64,000 bases of DNA from Aureibacillus halotolerans (GCF_004363045.1 NZ_SNYJ01000004.1:124001-188000); one strand, 5' to 3'; shown: positions 53,914 to 62,629, numbered from the stretch's first letter. Numbers and translations: made by a program. Notes: generated from the letters alone by a model not told the origin.

Positions 53914-54616
53914 AGTGCCCCATCAGGTAACGTAGATCTTATTTTATTCAGGATGAGTTATGGTTCTTGTTTTCGCACAAGTTAACTGCTGGAAAACATT
54001 TTCTCTAGGCAAACGGCTATACATTCGTGTTCACCCTAAAGGGTAAAAGTGCAACATCGACTCGAAAGGATTTCATCGTATTTTCTTTGTCGCAGGAGTC
54101 TCACTAGTAGCCGTTTTTGGTTTATGATAAAGAACGAATCAAATGAGACCGACCTTTTATGGTTTCTCTTCATTCCTTTACCAAACGACATTCATGTAAA
54201 AGGCACCAGGTGATCTACCTTGAAACATTGTCCGTACTTGCCTGATTTGGTTGCCACACAGCTTTTTACCTTCTATACGAAACCAAGCCACAATAAACAA
54301 TGTACACAGAAATAAACATCAGCGTAGTCAACATACGTAGACTCTAGTGGGATCAGCGCGAGCTGAAGATCCCCTCGGAAAGCCTGCTTTCCGAGGAAGC
54401 TGAAGCCGTGCCCCACAGAAAGCGAAGTTTGTTGACGCAGCGGTCGTCATTCCCGTGCACCCTAGCGCATCTTCAACTCGAAAAGACCTCGTCGTGTTTT
54501 CTTTACTTCTGGAGTCTCACTAGTGACCGCTTTTGGTTATTGTAAAGAACGAATGAAATGAGATAGACTTTGTTGGTTCAATTTCGGTCATGAACTAAGG
54601 TAGTGGAAAAGGCACT
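53914..54616. repeat. Composite interspersed repeat, copy 2 (703 bp)
   Basis: Colinear with 26531-27246: same AGTGCCCCATCAGGTAACGT start, same GGCACT end, both GAACGAAT strips and the same module A + module B order. Main difference: the palindromic core of module A (26640-26725 in copy 1) is replaced here by a shorter unlike stretch (about 54020-54090), while module B keeps its core. It ends 30 bases from the 3' end of an acetyltransferase gene. No coding capacity. Confidence 0.85.
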
Positions 54617-54645
54617 AGTATGCAGGAAAATGACGATACCAAATG

Positions 54646-55107
54646 CTATAGGAGCTTATGCGAAACGCTGCGCATCTCAACGAACCCCTGTTTTTGGTAA
54701 AATGCCTTTGCTGCTGTGTTTAATAGCCAGTAGTCTAACTCCACCGATGTCATATCATGCTCACGCGCAAGGTCTTCCACCGCTTGCAATAACGCCTTCC
54801 CGTACCCTTTTTGTCGCCGCTTACTTGATATGCAAAAATGGTGAACATACAGTGTAGAAGTTTCATATTTGAAAGGATTTTCTTGCGTATTTTTCAATTC
54901 CACCCAAGCATATCCAACTGCCTGCCCCTCATCTTCAGCGAGCAAAAATATGTTGGAAGGCTCATCCAACTTAGCTTTGTATGCCTCAAATACTGCCTCA
55001 TAAGAATATGGCTTGAATCGCTCGGGATACATCGCTGCATGCATCGAGTGCACTTCTTCGTTTAATTGGGCCAGAAGGTGGATATCTTTTGATTGTGTAA
55101 TGTTCAT
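54646..55107 (-). CDS. GNAT-family N-acetyltransferase
   Basis: A 153-residue acetyltransferase with the classic GNAT core: VHHFCISSKRRQKGYGKALLQAVEDLA near residues 88-114, including the CoA-binding R-R-Q-K-G-Y-G, then SVELDYWLLNTAAKAFYQKQGF near 120-141. ATG at 55105-55107; GGAGAG lies eight bases upstream. Substrate unknown. Its 5' flank (55117-55210) is duplicated at 56081-56165 in front of a truncated second acetyltransferase. Confidence 0.9.
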   Translation of the reverse strand: MNITQSKDIHLLAQLNEEVHSMHAAMYPERFKPYSYEAVFEAYKAKLDEPSNIFLLAEDEGQAVGYAWVELKNTQENPFKYETSTLYVHHFCISSKRRQKGYGKALLQAVEDLAREHDMTSVELDYWLLNTAAKAFYQKQGFVEMRSVSHKLL

Positions 55108-55116
55108 CCTATGATC

Positions 55117-55210
55117 TCTCCTGTGAAAGCGATTTAAAGTATTGTATACAGACTACCTAAGAATTTGGTCTTTGCCTAGCCTTCAAATTGCGAAAATAGA
55201 TAGACAATAC
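55117..55210. repeat. Duplicated upstream region, copy 1
   Basis: Shares with 56081-56165 the blocks TCTCCTNTGAAANCGATT, AGACTACCTAA, TTGCCTAGCCTT and AAATTGCGAAAATAGATAGA. It carries the ribosome site and probable promoter of the acetyltransferase gene. Confidence 0.75.
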
Positions 55211-55356
55211 AACATACTGGGAGTCGTGCTATAAAAATAACAAAAGGATTCTAAGCATATAAGTCGAGCAGTCTGCAGCTATTCATAAGCATCTACTTTA
55301 TTTTGATAGATACTTACATACTGAGCAAACTGAAAATTTCCATTCCTCATCCAATT

Positions 55357-55890
55357 TTACTTGTACTTCTCAATCGCTTCCTCATCCCAGATCTGCACTT
55401 CAATATATCGCTCTGGTCCTAACTTTCCGTCCCGGTTCCATACTTGCGGATACCCGAACCGCTTGATTAGTTCGAATATTTCGGGCTTGGTGTATACTTT
55501 TCCTCGATATGGCTTCCCGTCTTGATAGCGCATCGTCGGAAATAAATCCCCATATGTAAAACTTATGCGCAGCGGATCGAACGCATCGCATCGAATCCTG
55601 ATTTCGCTTCCTTCTCGGTACCAGCTTTTGAGCCAACTACACGCTCCAAGCGTCATGTAATGCGGATACTTAGACTGTGGCTCCCCGCCCTGCTGGATAA
55701 ATAAATCCCTCGCCTTGCTTTCCAGTTCTCTTCGAATAACCAGATAATCATCTGCTCTTTGACTGGCGAACACATCTCCGGCTTCCCTTAGCTTTTCGTG
55801 TATGCTTCGTGCTTCATCGATTTTCAAACTTGAAAGGGTCTTAAAGGGTCCCCTTTCATATTCATAATAGTGATATAAATATTGTTCCAT
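55357..55890 (-). CDS. Conserved-looking protein of unknown function, 177 residues
   Basis: Soluble protein starting MEQYLYHYYEYERGPFKTLS, with a charged helical first third (EARSIHEKLREAGDVFASQR) and conserved-looking aromatic patches LGACSWLKSWYREG and ISFTYGDLFPTMRYQDGKPYRGKVYT. I have a sense of similar hypothetical proteins in Bacillus and Paenibacillus but no function or family name. Start ATG 55888-55890 follows AGGGGCG; the frame continues to 56052, but that part overlaps a broken acetyltransferase in another frame and is not coding here. Confidence 0.7.
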   Translation of the reverse strand: MEQYLYHYYEYERGPFKTLSSLKIDEARSIHEKLREAGDVFASQRADDYLVIRRELESKARDLFIQQGGEPQSKYPHYMTLGACSWLKSWYREGSEIRIRCDAFDPLRISFTYGDLFPTMRYQDGKPYRGKVYTKPEIFELIKRFGYPQVWNRDGKLGPERYIEVQIWDEEAIEKYK

Positions 55891-55900
55891 CTTTGCGCCC

Positions 55901-56087
55901 CTATATAATTTCAAATGTACGAGTAAAACGCTCTCTTTGTAATGGCATGGCGATACTCGTCCATCCACGACCTGTTTGTTCTTGATACACATTTTCCGTC
56001 CTATACGTCCTGCTGCAACCAATCCTCTCATAGCCTCTAATTTCTGATTCATTCAAATCTAATACTGTTATGAACCCATTTCTCCTA
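55901..56087 (-). pseudogene. C-terminal fragment of a second GNAT acetyltransferase
   Basis: A minus-strand frame one step from the neighbouring one reads GFITVLDLNESEIRGYERIG, then CSRTYRTENVYQEQTGRG and WTSIAMPLQRERFTRTFEII before TAG at 55901-55903. This is a convincing acetyltransferase C-terminus (NESEIRGYERIG type) without its catalytic N-terminal half or a start codon. It is preceded by the duplicated upstream region at 56081-56165. Confidence 0.6.
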
Positions 56088-56165
56088 TGAAAACGATTGT
56101 ATTAAGACTACCTAATTACTTGCTGCTTGCCTAGCCTTTAAATTGCGAAAATAGATAGACAATAC
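56081..56165. repeat. Duplicated upstream region, copy 2
   Basis: Diverged copy of 55117-55210, ending at an AGGAGA ribosome-like site followed by ATGGGTTCATAA, a start codon with an immediate stop. Confidence 0.75.
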
Positions 56166-56240
56166 CACCAGCTCGACTTACAATAATTTCTAAGGGAAAA
56201 GATAGTAAATTCTATTCGCCCCATACTAGGAGGGATTTCT

Positions 56241-56690
56241 ATTAGAATCATAAAATATGTGCTTTTTCTCACAGCGTTGTGCCTGTTTCCGCAGGAGATA
56301 TTCGCCGCAGGTACGGGCGATGACCCACGTCCAATAGAGGATATGCCGACGGAGGAACAGGTCAGAATACATACAACCAAGGACAAGCTAATCGACATTC
56401 TTGCGAGCAGTGAAACCTATCAAAATGGTACGCACTGCACCGAGCCATCTCCTCCACCGTTGCAAGGTTTATTCAAGCTCATGTGTCAGGATGCTCCACA
56501 GGAAGAGGTCTTGCAATACATCCAAGTGCTCATGACGCTTGAAGCGTTTTATTCCTATCCCACCTCAGATGATGCCTCTCTTTCACTGTTCAACGACCTT
56601 TTCAACATGACCCAGCCTCTTCCATTGCAATGGATGCCAACGACAGTGCCATTGTATTTTAATGTGAGGGAAAGTGGCGAGAGCCAATGA
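56241..56690 (+). CDS. Secreted protein with rare ATT start or lost start codon
   Basis: A perfect AGGAGGG lies six bases before ATT (56241-56243). Reading from it gives RIIKYVLFLTALCLFPQEIF after the first residue: a basic N-terminus, a hydrophobic core and AA-G cleavage, a complete signal peptide. The first canonical start, GTG at 56259, would remove the basic residues and lie far from the ribosome site. So either ATT is used, as in infC, or ATG mutated to ATT. The mature part (about 125 residues) is acidic with two cysteines and no recognised domain. Function unknown. Confidence 0.55.
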   Translation: MRIIKYVLFLTALCLFPQEIFAAGTGDDPRPIEDMPTEEQVRIHTTKDKLIDILASSETYQNGTHCTEPSPPPLQGLFKLMCQDAPQEEVLQYIQVLMTLEAFYSYPTSDDASLSLFNDLFNMTQPLPLQWMPTTVPLYFNVRESGESQ

Positions 56691-56769
56691 AGGTCGTTTA
56701 GCATACATATGAAATGAAAAGCCTACGAGACATCTCTTCACATTGAATTCATCATTAAAGCACAACAAA

Positions 56770-56813
56770 ACCCTCGTGGCTCAAAGGACAGAGATCCCTT
56801 AAGTCACGAGGGT
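56770..56813 (-). terminator. Terminator of the Zur-box operon
   Basis: ACCCTCGTG (56770-56778) and CACGAGGGT (56805-56813) pair perfectly, with an inner CTTAAGG/CCTTTGAG pairing; on the minus strand TTTTG follows. Confidence 0.8.
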
Positions 56814-56827
56814 GCATGTATTCTTCC

Positions 56828-57616
56828 TTATACCAATGCCTTATCCACCGACACCGCTCTATCCAGCGGACGAAACACGAGCTGCAATCGACCTTCATCA
56901 TACAATGTGGTGACCTTCATACGATACACTGGCTCGATCACTTCTGGGACGAGCACTTCAGCAGTTGGCCCAGAACTAACAACCTTGCCATGGTTGAGCA
57001 GAACGAGTTCATCACAGTATCGAGCTGCCAGATTTAAATCATGCAAGACAACTACGGTTGTTTTCCTTAAGGAACGAACGAGCTGAAGAATGTCATGCTG
57101 ATAATGAATGTCCAAATGGTTGGTCGGCTCATCCAGCAGGAGCTGCTCGGCTTGCTGGGCAAGCGCGCGGGCAATAAATGCTCGCTGCTTTTCGCCACCT
57201 GACATTGTATGAAAACGCCGATCGGCCATATGACGTAAGCCTACTTTTCGCAAGGCATCGGCAGCAATCTCGTAATCCTCAGCACTATACGAGTGAAACG
57301 ACGACCGGTGAGGCGAACGACCGAGCAACACCATATCTGCCACAGACATGACGGCCTCTGATGACGGCTCCTGCGCCACGACAGCCACTCGCTTCGGAAG
57401 CTCTCGTGGGGACAGGGAAGACACAACATCCTCCCCTATTTGAATTCTCCCCGTTTTTGGCCGAAGTGCTGCGTAAAGTGTTCGCAGCAACGTCGATTTC
57501 CCACTTCCATTCGGCCCAATCAGCCCGACCATTTTTCCCGATGCGGCGTGAAGGTCGACCCCAGAAAGCACCTGTGCTTCATCATAAGCGAAAGAAACAT
57601 TTGTGGCTCGTATCAT
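56828..57616 (-). CDS. FecE-type ABC transporter ATPase (metallophore import)
   Basis: A 262-residue ATPase that drives import through the FecD-type permease at the membrane's inner face. Walker A GPNGSGKST near residues 34-42, signature MSGGEKQRAFIARAL near 135-149, Walker B LLLDEPTNHLD near 155-165, and the H-loop LHDLN. Start ATG 57614-57616 follows AAAGGAG; a GTG three codons upstream is in the ribosome site. Last gene of the operon lipoprotein-permease-MFS-ATPase and 29 bases downstream of the MFS stop. Similar to the ATPases of siderophore, B12 and F420-0-like transporters. Confidence 0.92.
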   Translation of the reverse strand: MIRATNVSFAYDEAQVLSGVDLHAASGKMVGLIGPNGSGKSTLLRTLYAALRPKTGRIQIGEDVVSSLSPRELPKRVAVVAQEPSSEAVMSVADMVLLGRSPHRSSFHSYSAEDYEIAADALRKVGLRHMADRRFHTMSGGEKQRAFIARALAQQAEQLLLDEPTNHLDIHYQHDILQLVRSLRKTTVVVLHDLNLAARYCDELVLLNHGKVVSSGPTAEVLVPEVIEPVYRMKVTTLYDEGRLQLVFRPLDRAVSVDKALV

Positions 57617-57645
57617 ACGGATCACTCCTTTCGATAGGGAATTGT

Positions 57646-58875
57646 TTACCTTTTCATATCATCTAACCTTGGATCAGACAGCCCACAGGTGCCTGGCACG
57701 AGCAGCGTGGCGAGGGCAGCCGCTCCTGTGAGCAGCCCACACCAAAGCAGCACTGGTGTTTGTCCTACGGCTGTCATTGCGAAAGGGAGAAAAATCAACC
57801 CTAAAGGAGCAATGCCATAAGACACCATGAAATCAAAGGAAAACACTCTGCCTAACTTGTCGGGTGCGACTTCTCGCTGGATGGCACTAAACCAAGGAAT
57901 ATTGAAGGCCTCAATGCCTGCACCGCCTAGAAAATAGGCAAGCAAAACAAGGACAGCGCCAAACATAGGCGATTCTGGCATGATCGTGAGCGCCATTGGG
58001 ACAGCAGCAAACAAGCTTAGCCCAACAAACGCTAACACGCCTGGGGCACGAGGCGTCCATTTTGCCATAAGAAGTGCCGCGCCTAGCGCACCTAACGAAT
58101 AGCTTCCTAACGCGATGCCGATAAACGCATCACTTCCAAACACCCCTCTGCTAATGGAAGGTAAACTGAGCTGCTGAGACGAAAAGCCAAACGTTAACCA
58201 AACAGACAACGCCGCAAGACCAGCAATAAACCAACGATGCCTAAGGACTTCACGTAATACGTCCCCTATCTCCAGAAAAAGATTTGCACGAGCGCCGACA
58301 CTTGAAGGGCGTGATGCGCGTGGGAGGAACCAGGCACACCATGCTGAACTTAGCCAGAAAAATGAGATGATCAGTAGCGTTGTTGGTCCACCAATAAAGG
58401 TATAAAGCACAGTCGCCAAAGCTGGTCCTGTAACGAGCAGTACACGGTTGCTGAAGGTGGAGACAGCATTGGCCTGCTGGCGCTGCTGCTCAATGACGAC
58501 CTCACCAATAAGCGCCTGATACGCTCCGCGAAACATGCCCTCTCCCAATCCAGCCACTAATATAGCGATGCACAGGAGGGGTAACGAAACGTCAAAGACT
58601 AGCATTGCACACAAGACGGCTACGCCTCGCACGACACTCGACAACACGAGCACCGTCCGGCGGGCGTACCCATCAATAATCGAAACACCGAGCACTGCCC
58701 CTAGAACAAACCCAAGTGTTCTCGCACCTAACACCACGCCTAACACTTCAATCCCCCCGTATTGATCAAGTAAAAATAACGTAAGGGCGATTGGCGTAAT
58801 TGACGTTGCTGCCCCTGACAGCGTGTAGCTGATCCATGCCAAACGGAAAGTAGGTTCCTTTAAGATGTCGAACAT
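57646..58875 (-). CDS. MFS exporter embedded in the metallophore operon
   Basis: A 409-residue MFS protein with about twelve helices, of the EntS/MFS-1 type that exports siderophores or drugs. The GVVLGARTLGFVLGAVLGVSIIDGYARRTVLV stretch near residues 44-75 (given by position) includes the loop 2-3 motif D-x-x-x-R-R, and NAVSTFSNRVLLVTGPALA near 137-155 is motif C-like. ATG at 58873-58875 follows AGGAGA. It sits between permease and ATPase genes of one import system, so it probably handles the same ligand: export of the free metallophore, or removal after metal release. Low similarity to known drug pumps is visible only at motif level. Confidence 0.88.
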   Translation of the reverse strand: MFDILKEPTFRLAWISYTLSGAATSITPIALTLFLLDQYGGIEVLGVVLGARTLGFVLGAVLGVSIIDGYARRTVLVLSSVVRGVAVLCAMLVFDVSLPLLCIAILVAGLGEGMFRGAYQALIGEVVIEQQRQQANAVSTFSNRVLLVTGPALATVLYTFIGGPTTLLIISFFWLSSAWCAWFLPRASRPSSVGARANLFLEIGDVLREVLRHRWFIAGLAALSVWLTFGFSSQQLSLPSISRGVFGSDAFIGIALGSYSLGALGAALLMAKWTPRAPGVLAFVGLSLFAAVPMALTIMPESPMFGAVLVLLAYFLGGAGIEAFNIPWFSAIQREVAPDKLGRVFSFDFMVSYGIAPLGLIFLPFAMTAVGQTPVLLWCGLLTGAAALATLLVPGTCGLSDPRLDDMKR

Positions 58876-58945
58876 TGGTGCCGTCTCCTGTAAGTGTGTA
58901 GCCTTTTAGATGTGTATTTCATTTCCGTCCCTTCTTTCTTCTTCC

Positions 58946-60034
58946 TCATCCATCGGAACGCATGCGTCGTACCAAGAAAAATAAGAACGGCGCTCCTGCG
59001 ATCGCTGTCATAATACCTAAAGGCAGTTCACGCGGGGCGAACACCATCCGCGAGACAAGATCCGCCCATACGAGAAAGGATGCGCCGAGCAGTCCGGCCA
59101 CAGGAAAGAGTCTGCGATGCACGCCACCAACACAAAGCCTTGCCACATGAGGCACTATCAGACCGACAAAACCGATCCCTCCCGAAACCGCAACAGCCGC
59201 TCCGACACATAGCGATACGACGATTAACGCTTGCACACGAACTCTAATGGGCGGACTTCCTAAGGCATGCGCCGTATCGTCTCCAAGCATTAAAGCGTCA
59301 AACCGTCTTGACCATAAGAACAGCAGTACAAACGTAATTAACACAATCGGAAAAGCCATCCAAACAGAGGGCCAGTTCGCGCGCGTGAGCGATCCGAGCA
59401 ACCAAAACAGCACTGCGCGTGCGCCTTCAGGTGTATCGGACGCAAAAATCAAAAAGCTTGTGACGGCATTTAACACATACCCTACAGCCACCCCAGCGAG
59501 CAGCAAGCGGACCGACGTCATTTTGCCTCCGCTTAAAGCAAGAACAAACACAATGGCTGTAGCGAGCAATGCACCTAAAAAAGCACTCCCTGTTAGCGCG
59601 CTTGATCCAATGGAGGAACCGACACCAAACAAGATCGTTAAGGCTGCCCCGGTAGACGCCCCAGCACTTACCCCGAGCAAATAAGGCTCGGCAAGCACGT
59701 TGCGTACCAAGGCCTGCAACGCCACACCCGAAATGGCAAGCGCCGCCCCAACAATAGCTGCCAGAAGGACACGTGGTGTGCGCACGAGCCAGACAATGCT
59801 GTCCTCTGAATCACTCCACGTCATATCCACACCACCGACCGTATGATGAACAATAATGCTCGCGACCGTCGCCGGGTCTATAGTGACAGGACCTATGCCA
59901 ACAGTGATTGGAATGCTTCCAAGCAAAAGTAAACTAAGACCGAGAATCCACAACGCTGTCCGCACGGCACGCTGACGGTAGTTAAGATCATCCACAGTTT
60001 TGTGCGTCTGAACGGAATCCTGTTTATTTTCCAA
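58946..60034 (-). CDS. FecCD-type ABC transporter permease
   Basis: About 362 residues with ten helices; the channel subunit for a metal chelate or cobalamin-like ligand. Signature segments are VRTPRVLLAAIVGAALAISGVALQAL, VLAEPYLLGVSAGAS and GGIGFVGLIVPHVARL (by position around 85-110, 113-127 and 295-310), all typical of FecCD. The SDTPEGARAVLFWLLGSL segment resembles the branch containing the F420-0-type permeases. I chose TTG at 60032-60034, nine bases after GCAGGAAG and overlapping the binding-protein stop; ATG codons at 60061 and 60082 are alternatives. Confidence 0.9.
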   Translation of the reverse strand: MENKQDSVQTHKTVDDLNYRQRAVRTALWILGLSLLLLGSIPITVGIGPVTIDPATVASIIVHHTVGGVDMTWSDSEDSIVWLVRTPRVLLAAIVGAALAISGVALQALVRNVLAEPYLLGVSAGASTGAALTILFGVGSSIGSSALTGSAFLGALLATAIVFVLALSGGKMTSVRLLLAGVAVGYVLNAVTSFLIFASDTPEGARAVLFWLLGSLTRANWPSVWMAFPIVLITFVLLFLWSRRFDALMLGDDTAHALGSPPIRVRVQALIVVSLCVGAAVAVSGGIGFVGLIVPHVARLCVGGVHRRLFPVAGLLGASFLVWADLVSRMVFAPRELPLGIMTAIAGAPFLFFLVRRMRSDG

Positions 60035-61073
60035 CCGATGATTCTTCCTGCGAGCTGCCATCTTCTGTGTCACTGCTTTCATTCACCAAGTTAGACAGCA
60101 TTTCCAGTCCTTCAATAGCGAGCGACCCGTGACCTGAATAAAAGAAATTAAGCGCATCAATTTGATTGTTCATAATAGCAGGAACGGAAGCGATATCTGG
60201 CCGTTCTGTAAGAACAGATTGGACACTTTCCTCGGTAATGTCAGCAGGTTCATGCAATGCGATTATGCGCTCGGGTGCCGCGTCAATAAATGATTCTATG
60301 CTTGGCTCAAAATAACGCTCACTCGTCTCCTCGAACACATTTGTTAAACCGACGTACTCCATCTGCTGGTGAATCATGCTTCGATTCCCATAGGCACCAA
60401 TTCCTCCACCACCGCCTGCAACAAAGAGCGCAGCCACTTTCGTATCATCAGTTGATGCCTGCTGCGCCCGCTGTTTCACCTTTTCAACGCGGGCTTTCAT
60501 GTCGGCTACCGCGGCATTGGCAATGTCCTCCGTACCCAAAATGGTGCCTAGCGTTGCCACATCCTCATAAATGCCTTCTAGCGGATTTTCAATGGTCGAT
60601 TGCCCCGCACCAAAACCGCCACAGTACCCGTTGATGACATAGGTTGGAATTCCAGCAGCCTCTAAGTCCTCTGGTTCAAAGCCACTCAGACCAAACGCAA
60701 CGACCAAATCCGGGGACTCGCCGATGATCACCTCTCGTGACATTTCTGATGCTGTATGTATAGGCAGTTGCTTCTTTTCACCAAGGACCTCCTCAGCTTC
60801 CCCTAACGGCTCTCCGACAAGCGGTGAAAACGTATTGATTTTATCGGAACCGCCAGCGGAGTGAATCAGTGTACCCGCCTCGCCACCAATGACGTACAAA
60901 CGTTCAGGCGGCGCCTCAATGGTCACCTGACGCCCACAGTTTTCAATCATCATAGGAAAGCCTGAGCTTGCCGTCTCCTCACTCGTCGTCGTTTGATTTG
61001 CACATCCAATGAGGGAGACAGATAGTAAAATCCCCCCAATAGCACGGCTTAGTGGACTGAAAATCAATGTCAT
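60024..61073 (-). CDS. Metallophore-binding lipoprotein of a Zur-controlled importer
   Basis: A 349-residue FecB-fold (PF01497-type) binding protein. Signal peptide with lipobox LIGC (C24 lipidated), then ENCGRQVTIEAPPERLYVIG near 44-63 and SPDLVVAFGLSGFEPEDLEAAGIPTYVIN near 119-147, the halves of a helical-hinge two-lobed fold. The NCG-x-x-V-T-I-x-APPER opening resembles the group annotated F420-0/metal-chelate binding rather than ferric hydroxamate proteins. Cysteines at about 46 and 151 could pair. ATG at 61071-61073. First gene behind a perfect Zur box, so the ligand is probably a zinc chelate. Confidence 0.9.
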   Translation of the reverse strand: MTLIFSPLSRAIGGILLSVSLIGCANQTTTSEETASSGFPMMIENCGRQVTIEAPPERLYVIGGEAGTLIHSAGGSDKINTFSPLVGEPLGEAEEVLGEKKQLPIHTASEMSREVIIGESPDLVVAFGLSGFEPEDLEAAGIPTYVINGYCGGFGAGQSTIENPLEGIYEDVATLGTILGTEDIANAAVADMKARVEKVKQRAQQASTDDTKVAALFVAGGGGGIGAYGNRSMIHQQMEYVGLTNVFEETSERYFEPSIESFIDAAPERIIALHEPADITEESVQSVLTERPDIASVPAIMNNQIDALNFFYSGHGSLAIEGLEMLSNLVNESSDTEDGSSQEESSVGK

Positions 61074-61131
61074 TATAATGGCCTCTTCTCTCAGTTATGT
61101 TGTTATTCAAATGCATATATATCGCCGTCAC

Positions 61132-61152
61132 AAATCGTAATTATTACGATTT
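61132..61152. promoter_or_regulatory. Zur box
   Basis: AAATCGTAAT (61132-61141), T, ATTACGATTT (61143-61152): a perfect 10-1-10 palindrome containing TCGTAATNATTACGA, the Bacillus Zur operator consensus. It lies 59 bases before the lipoprotein start and 137 bases before the divergent DinB-like gene. I could not pin down the -35/-10 pair. Confidence 0.88.
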
Positions 61153-61288
61153 ATTACCGACGTTATCATAGCACCCTCTCATTAGGACGTCAAGGGGTTT
61201 TATGGAAAGAAGCGCGCCTCATCACGCCCTTCTCAAAGGGAGTAGGACAATGCAGTGACAATATGGTACGTTTTAAGGAGGAAAGCGA

Positions 61289-61810
61289 TTGGAGAGGATG
61301 TCCGTGAAGCTGTTTAAAGACCAATATGCGTGGATTCGAATGACGAGAGAGAATACGTTCCGTTGCTGCGAGTTGGTACAGGACGAAGAGTATCGACAAG
61401 AACTCAACGGCTTCGGCTGGGCATCGATACGTGACTTGCACGTTCACGTCGCTGAATGCTATCAGAATTGGCTTGCTGTATTTGGCCTAAAAGAAGCGAT
61501 GACTATCGTTACCCCTGAAGATGTGGAGAACGTTAATGATATGAGACGAGTGTTTTCAACCATCGATTCGCTGGTGGCGAGATTTCTCGAGGAATTTGAT
61601 GGTCAAAACGAGACACACATTTGTGGCAAAGTGCCCTGGCAGAAAGAGGAGGAATCGCTCTCTGTGTTATGGCTTTATACTCATACCACCACGCATGAGT
61701 TCCATCATAAAGGACAGATTGTAAGCATGATTCGGCAGCTAGGGTACACACCCATCGATACGGATTTACTCATCCCTGATGATGTTGAAACCTATTTTTC
61801 TAAAAAATGA
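61289..61810 (+). CDS. DinB-like (YfiT/DinB fold) protein
   Basis: A 173-residue four-helix-bundle protein of the DinB superfamily, some of which are metal-dependent bacillithiol or mycothiol transferases. The histidine triad is recognisable: HVHVAE near residue 51-56 and THEFHHKGQ near 134-142. TTG start at 61289-61291 has AAGGAGG eight bases upstream; the ATG three codons later has no usable site. Divergent from the Zur-controlled operon, and with 15 bases to the nucleotidyltransferase gene that follows. Function not determinable; a share in Zur control is possible because the box lies between the promoters. Confidence 0.85.
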   Translation: MERMSVKLFKDQYAWIRMTRENTFRCCELVQDEEYRQELNGFGWASIRDLHVHVAECYQNWLAVFGLKEAMTIVTPEDVENVNDMRRVFSTIDSLVARFLEEFDGQNETHICGKVPWQKEEESLSVLWLYTHTTTHEFHHKGQIVSMIRQLGYTPIDTDLLIPDDVETYFSKK

Positions 61811-61825
61811 TTCGTAGGAGGTCCT

Positions 61826-62629
61826 ATGTTTACCGAAAGCGAGAGAGCTCATACCCTTTCCGCCTATGTGGCGTTTGCAAAAGAGATTGATGCTGTTCTG
61901 GGAATCGCTCTTGTAGGATCTGGAGCAAGAGGATTTCGAGACAGCTATTCAGATATAGACCTTTTGACAGTCGTGAAAGAGCCCGACGATGTGTCTAAAG
62001 TTCAGCCCATAGTAAATCGCTATTTCAAACAAACCCAGCACATACAATTTCAAAAAACGTACACCCACGAAGAGGACATTTGGGTCACCTGTTATTTATT
62101 CGGAAACCATCTTGGTGTGGACCTCGGGTTATGGTCCTTAAAAAAACTTCGTGCAACCAAGCCACATTGGCGCATCCTCTTTGATCGAGACGATATCCTG
62201 TCAGCTCGCTTGACTGCTACAGCACCTCAGAAACTCTCTCCATCAATGACAACGTTTATCGATGAGGCACTCAGTATGTGTTGGCAGTTTTTCCGTAATG
62301 CGGCGGTATCAATTCAACGAAAAGATGTGATCAAAGCTCGTCACGACATGGACGTGCTACGCCAGCATGTGATTGACATCATCTGTTTGTCCCATGGCAT
62401 TCAACACGACAACAATAAGGTCATAAATACCATTAACGATCCGCTCGTAAAGGCTTTGAAGAACACTTATGAAACGTCCTTTGATAAAAAAGGCTTGTCC
62501 CATGCTTTGCGTTCATTAGAGACGGTCTACTTTGCATGCATCTCAAGCGCCGATTCCGTTCCACAAAATACCGTCCAACAAACGCAACAAGCAATCAAAG
62601 CCCTTTTAGCAGATGTTCTGACGGAATGA
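61826..62629 (+). CDS. Nucleotidyltransferase-domain protein (aminoglycoside adenylyltransferase-like)
   Basis: A 267-residue protein with an N-terminal polymerase-beta-type nucleotidyltransferase domain: LVGSGARGFRDSYSDIDLL (residues 29-47) gives the G-S and the D-x-D pair (D43, D45), and the third acidic residue is in GVDLGL near 100. The C-terminal half is helical. The family includes aminoglycoside and lincosamide nucleotidyltransferases but most members have unknown targets. ATG at 61826 follows TAGGAGG, 15 bases after the DinB-like stop, so they are cotranscribed. Confidence 0.86.
   Translation: MFTESERAHTLSAYVAFAKEIDAVLGIALVGSGARGFRDSYSDIDLLTVVKEPDDVSKVQPIVNRYFKQTQHIQFQKTYTHEEDIWVTCYLFGNHLGVDLGLWSLKKLRATKPHWRILFDRDDILSARLTATAPQKLSPSMTTFIDEALSMCWQFFRNAAVSIQRKDVIKARHDMDVLRQHVIDIICLSHGIQHDNNKVINTINDPLVKALKNTYETSFDKKGLSHALRSLETVYFACISSADSVPQNTVQQTQQAIKALLADVLTE

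Noticed and set aside
55891-56052. N-terminal extension of the 177-residue unknown protein
   Set aside because: This segment encodes an acetyltransferase C-terminus in another frame, and ATG at 55890 has its own ribosome site.
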